A program made the translations under genes and the position numbers. Source: Coprinopsis marcescibilis (lineage: Eukaryota; Basidiomycota; Agaricomycetes; Agaricales; Psathyrellaceae). From it: a stretch of DNA of 11,736 bases. The notes beneath the pieces are model-generated. The model did no database searches and had not been told where the DNA came from. It saw only the letters and a program-made list of their open reading frames with translations. Where the stretch lies: assembly GCA_004369085.1 (NCBI GenBank), contig ML210422.1, positions 19,600 through 31,335 on the forward strand, given 5' to 3'. Below, in pieces: positions 9,271 through 11,736 of this stretch; within the stretch, counting starts at the first letter, position 1, and every line of letters starts with the position of its first letter.

Positions 9271-10751
9271 TCAAATTAAATCTTGCACCAGTGCCAACAA
9301 CCCTGATATCAATGCAGGCCAAAGTGTCGTTGAGAATACTTTGATCATCTTGTTTCCATACCCCCATGAGAATGAGCATTCGCAGAGGTGGATTAGGAAG
9401 CGAACATTAGAATTCCATAAGACCCAAGTGGATGGATCTGTAAGTGTGCTTGCAGTCTCCGCCAGATCCAGTAAACTGGTAACCTGAGATCCAATGTTCA
9501 AAATGTTGTTTTTGGCTGTCGATCTGGGACTCCAATGTGAAATTAACAGGTGGAGATAGAGCTTCAAGATCTTCAAATCTGGGAAGTTGGTAGCAGACGC
9601 CCTGAGATTCTCAATCACAAGCTTTCAATGAGTCTGTCCAAACATGTTTTTGGGATCCGTGGAAAGAAAATGCATAACAGACTGGTGCCATTTTGTGCGC
9701 ATAATCTCAAGCTGAGGCTTTTCATCTTCATATAATGCAAGATCAACTAATCCCTGTGCTAGATGCTCTTCGCAGGCAATTAGAAATGCTGTCTGCTTTC
9801 CACAGCCTTCAAGCCCAATGGGCTATATCATGCTTTATTTCAGCTACTAAGTCCACACAACTACAAGTACACATACCGAATAGTCACTCCTGCCAAGATA
9901 CCATACAAGACTAGCTAGCCTGTTTGGAGATAGCTGTACATCTGGATGGGATGCGACATTATGAAGTGAATAGACACAAATATTGTCTTTGTCTTGCTTC
10001 ACTCTCCAACTGACGTTCATTGTTATCAGTTCATGCTCATCGTTCATGACACAAACTAGCTCACTTCTGTATGACAATCTTCAGCAGAGCATCACTGCAG
10101 TTGGTAACAACAGCATCAATGTACCCATGTGCGTTAAGTCAAGCAAGCTCAGCCTCTGCTTTGCCAGGCGCCTGTTGTTGCATGAGTACATCTCTAACTA
10201 TTATTAGAAGATTTCAACACACAGTGTAGTAATAGAATCCAAAGGCTTTGATGAACTCCTTAATGGGGCCTTCCAACAGATGAATAGCACTGGCATTGAC
10301 CTCTCTTGTACATTTGATTTCAGGTCAGTCCAGTCCATCAAACACAACGATGGGAACAATTGGAAGTAAGTGTAGCCGAACAAGCTGATAGAATATCAAC
10401 TGCAGTTCAGGATTTTCACTCACTTGGGAGTTACGCCCAACACCAATTGCCTGTTTGATCCAAATGCTTCAGGAACACCGATACATGCAACATCAGCAAT
10501 GGCACAAAGAGGTATATTATCAACTGTGATGTGGAACTCGCAGGTTGCTGTTTGTTACCTGATGTCGATGCCAAGATGAATAAATCCATGGGCTCCATGC
10601 CGGTTGACCTCCCAACCCTCATGCAGTGCAAGCTGAGTCAAGGTTCTTGTCTCCTGTGCTGGCTTCAGAACCTATTGTCCCATGAAATAAATCAGAGAAA
10701 CAGTTTCTACTTCAATAAGATGCACACCTCCCATAATCCATTAATTCTCAT
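9271..10751 (-). pseudogene. XPG/GEN1-like PIN-domain nuclease, pseudogene with three in-frame TGA codons
   Basis: The FEN1/XPG/GEN1 superfamily cuts branched DNA with two metal ions held by acidic residues. My model has exons 10751-10728, 10671-10559, 10466-10223, 10171-10065, 10009-9877 and 9822-9271, with introns of 56, 92, 51, 55 and 54 bases, all GT-AG and all frame-preserving. Landmarks in order: MRINGLWE, then VLKPAQETRTLTQLAL, GIDIS-IWIKQA (first aspartate), ENPELQLIFYQL, VVFDG (second aspartate), IKAFGFYYYT-APGKAEAELA (the glutamate pair), TNCSDAL, SHPDVQLSPNRLASL, SDYS, and the helix-hairpin-helix-like GLEGCGKQTA. The C-terminal part has ATNFPDLKIL and WGYGNKMIKVF..TLWP, as in basidiomycete relatives. 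TGA interrupts at 10325-10327 (where relatives have Arg in the G..RP motif), 10139-10141 and 9625-9627. No frameshift was needed. TNCSDAL has Cys where the active site usually has its first aspartate of TxDSDA. The TGA at 9271-9273 may be another premature stop, since relatives are longer. Confidence 0.85.
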
Positions 10752-11093
10752 GTTTTCAGATGAGTGTGTGAAGGTAGGGGCAAAGTGAAGCAAATACAAG
10801 CAGTATAGTATTTGTTTATTGACTGTCTATGGCTCTCTGATTTGGGCTGGTGGCTCGTTTGTAATGTGGCAGAAATAAGGATAGGAGGAATAATCCATCA
10901 CACGCTGGGTCAACATCCAGTGAGAACCAAAAATAGATGCCATGCACATTCTCCGACCATGTTCTCAAGTGTGCTAATGCGCGTGTATGCCAGAAATAAC
11001 TGCAGTAAGTGAGCAAAGTGCATATCTCTTGTGAATTTACCCAATTTACCTACACTTATCACTGACCCATGGCTCTACGTACCGTGTACATAC
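10752..11093. other. Upstream of the nuclease pseudogene; no gene seen
   Basis: This would hold the promoter of the minus-strand pseudogene, but no clear TATA or other element stands out. Open frames of about 66 codons exist on both strands at the same place (10812-11016) without motifs, and are probably chance. Confidence 0.4.
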
Positions 11094-11235
11094 AGTCTAC
11101 ATGAAGTCTACATGAAGTCTACATGAAGTCTACATGAAGTCTACATGTAGTATATACACTACATGTAAAGTATACATAAAGTATACATAAAGTGTATGTA
11201 TCGTGTACATACAGTGTACGTACACTTTATATAAT
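11094..11235. repeat. Tandem repeat, 11-base unit AGTCTACATGA and diverged relatives
   Basis: Four perfect copies of AGTCTACATGA lie at 11094-11137, with a fifth differing at its last base (to 11148). Then come looser 11-base units such as AGTATACATAA (twice in a row), AGTGTATGTAT, CGTGTACATAC and AGTGTACGTAC, with one phase slip. Many units contain self-complementary cores (TACATGTA, GTATAC, TGTACA, GTACGTAC). Confidence 0.85.
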
Positions 11236-11537
11236 CTCTATGTACACTCTACATAAACTCTATATACACTACATGTAAACTCTATATACACTACATGTAA
11301 GCTCTACATACACTACATGTAAACTCTATATACACTACATGTAAGCTCTACATACACTACATGTGACCTCTACATACACTACATGTGACCTCTATATACA
11401 CTACATGTAAGCTCTATATACACTACACATAACCTCTATGTACACTACATGTGACCTCTATATACACTACATGTAAGCTCTACATACACTACACATAACC
11501 TCTATGTACACTACACATAAACTCTATATATATATAC
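11236..11537. repeat. Higher-order tandem array, 22-base unit made of two 11-base monomers
   Basis: Thirteen full 22-base units plus a partial one, each starting CTCT. Each unit is an 11-base monomer of type CTCTATATACA (variants CTCTACATACA, CTCTATGTACA) followed by one of type CTACATGTAAR (variants CTACATGTGAC, CTACACATAAC). The variants recur in blocks, as expected from local duplication by unequal exchange or slippage. It shares its 11-base register and its CTACATG core with the array on its left, so both probably grew from one monomer. Right of it the sequence runs into a short TA tract. Confidence 0.9.
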
Positions 11538-11676
11538 CTTTTGTACCAGACTTGTGTATACAAAATACTTAGTCACTGTAGTTTTATATATTGGTTTCCA
11601 TTTGACAATTTTAATGTCTCATATAAATAACTAATATACAACTTAAAAATGACTTCTTTTCCCTTTAATCTTAACT

Positions 11677-11736
11677 TCAATCTTCATCATCTGTACTACT
11701 CTCCTCAGCTTCATCAACCTCATCCTCCCTACTAGC
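11677..11736 (-). CDS. Acidic C-terminal tail of a gene continuing past the right edge
   Basis: From the window edge leftward the minus strand reads 19 codons, ending DEAEESSTDDED, then TGA at 11677-11679. Strongly acidic serine-containing tails are common at the ends of fungal transposases, including the hAT at the left of this window, and also of chromatin proteins. The fragment is too short to name. AT-rich sequence typical of a 3' flank follows it on the minus strand up to the tandem array. Confidence 0.4.
   Translation of the reverse strand, partial: ASREDEVDEAEESSTDDED

Noticed and set aside
9271..10751. TGA read as a sense codon (selenocysteine or recoding) in the nuclease
   Set aside because: TGA also interrupts the LINE, sites match arginine rather than cysteine positions, and fungi generally lack selenocysteine insertion; mutation decay is simpler.

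Overview
The window looks like a repeat-rich intergenic stretch from a filamentous basidiomycete, probably an agaricomycete. The reasons are short GT-AG introns of 46 to 92 bases with recognisable branch sites, a fungal-type hAT transposase, a Tad1-like non-LTR retrotransposon (LINE), and an XPG/GEN1-like PIN-nuclease gene of a type I know to be expanded in mushrooms. The family calls rest on motif recognition, not on a search. There are no bacterial-style operons and no CRISPR-like array.

Layout. 1-867 (+): C-terminal half of a hAT transposase, cut by the left edge, with four exons that join in frame and no premature stop. 868-1282: its 3' non-coding side, with nine CATCTG/CAGATG hexamers in 116 bases and a plausible transposon terminus at 1278-1282. 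1283 to about 5048 (-): a LINE with a gag-like zinc-knuckle ORF1 and an endonuclease plus reverse transcriptase ORF2. Its 3' end stops exactly where the proposed hAT end lies, so the hAT probably jumped into the LINE. 5049-6426: no gene I can name. 6427-6872: decayed minisatellite of about 40 bases per unit. 7143-7641 (-): unrecognised gene fragment with one good intron. 7642-9270: AT-rich, no gene seen, one isolated Pol III B-box-like motif. 9271-10751 (-): XPG/GEN1-like nuclease pseudogene, for which I could build a complete six-exon model. 11094-11537: tandem array with an 11-base period, organised on its right side into 22-base units. 11677-11736 (-): acidic C-terminal tail of a gene that continues beyond the right edge.

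How it fits together. This is mostly a graveyard of mobile elements and a dead gene-family member, with one younger, apparently intact hAT on top. The most informative common signal is that all eight premature stops located in the LINE and the nuclease pseudogene are TGA, often where the family has arginine. That is what decay of CGA codons at methylated CpG would produce, and it suggests the locus was silenced by cytosine methylation. The hAT portion shows none of this.
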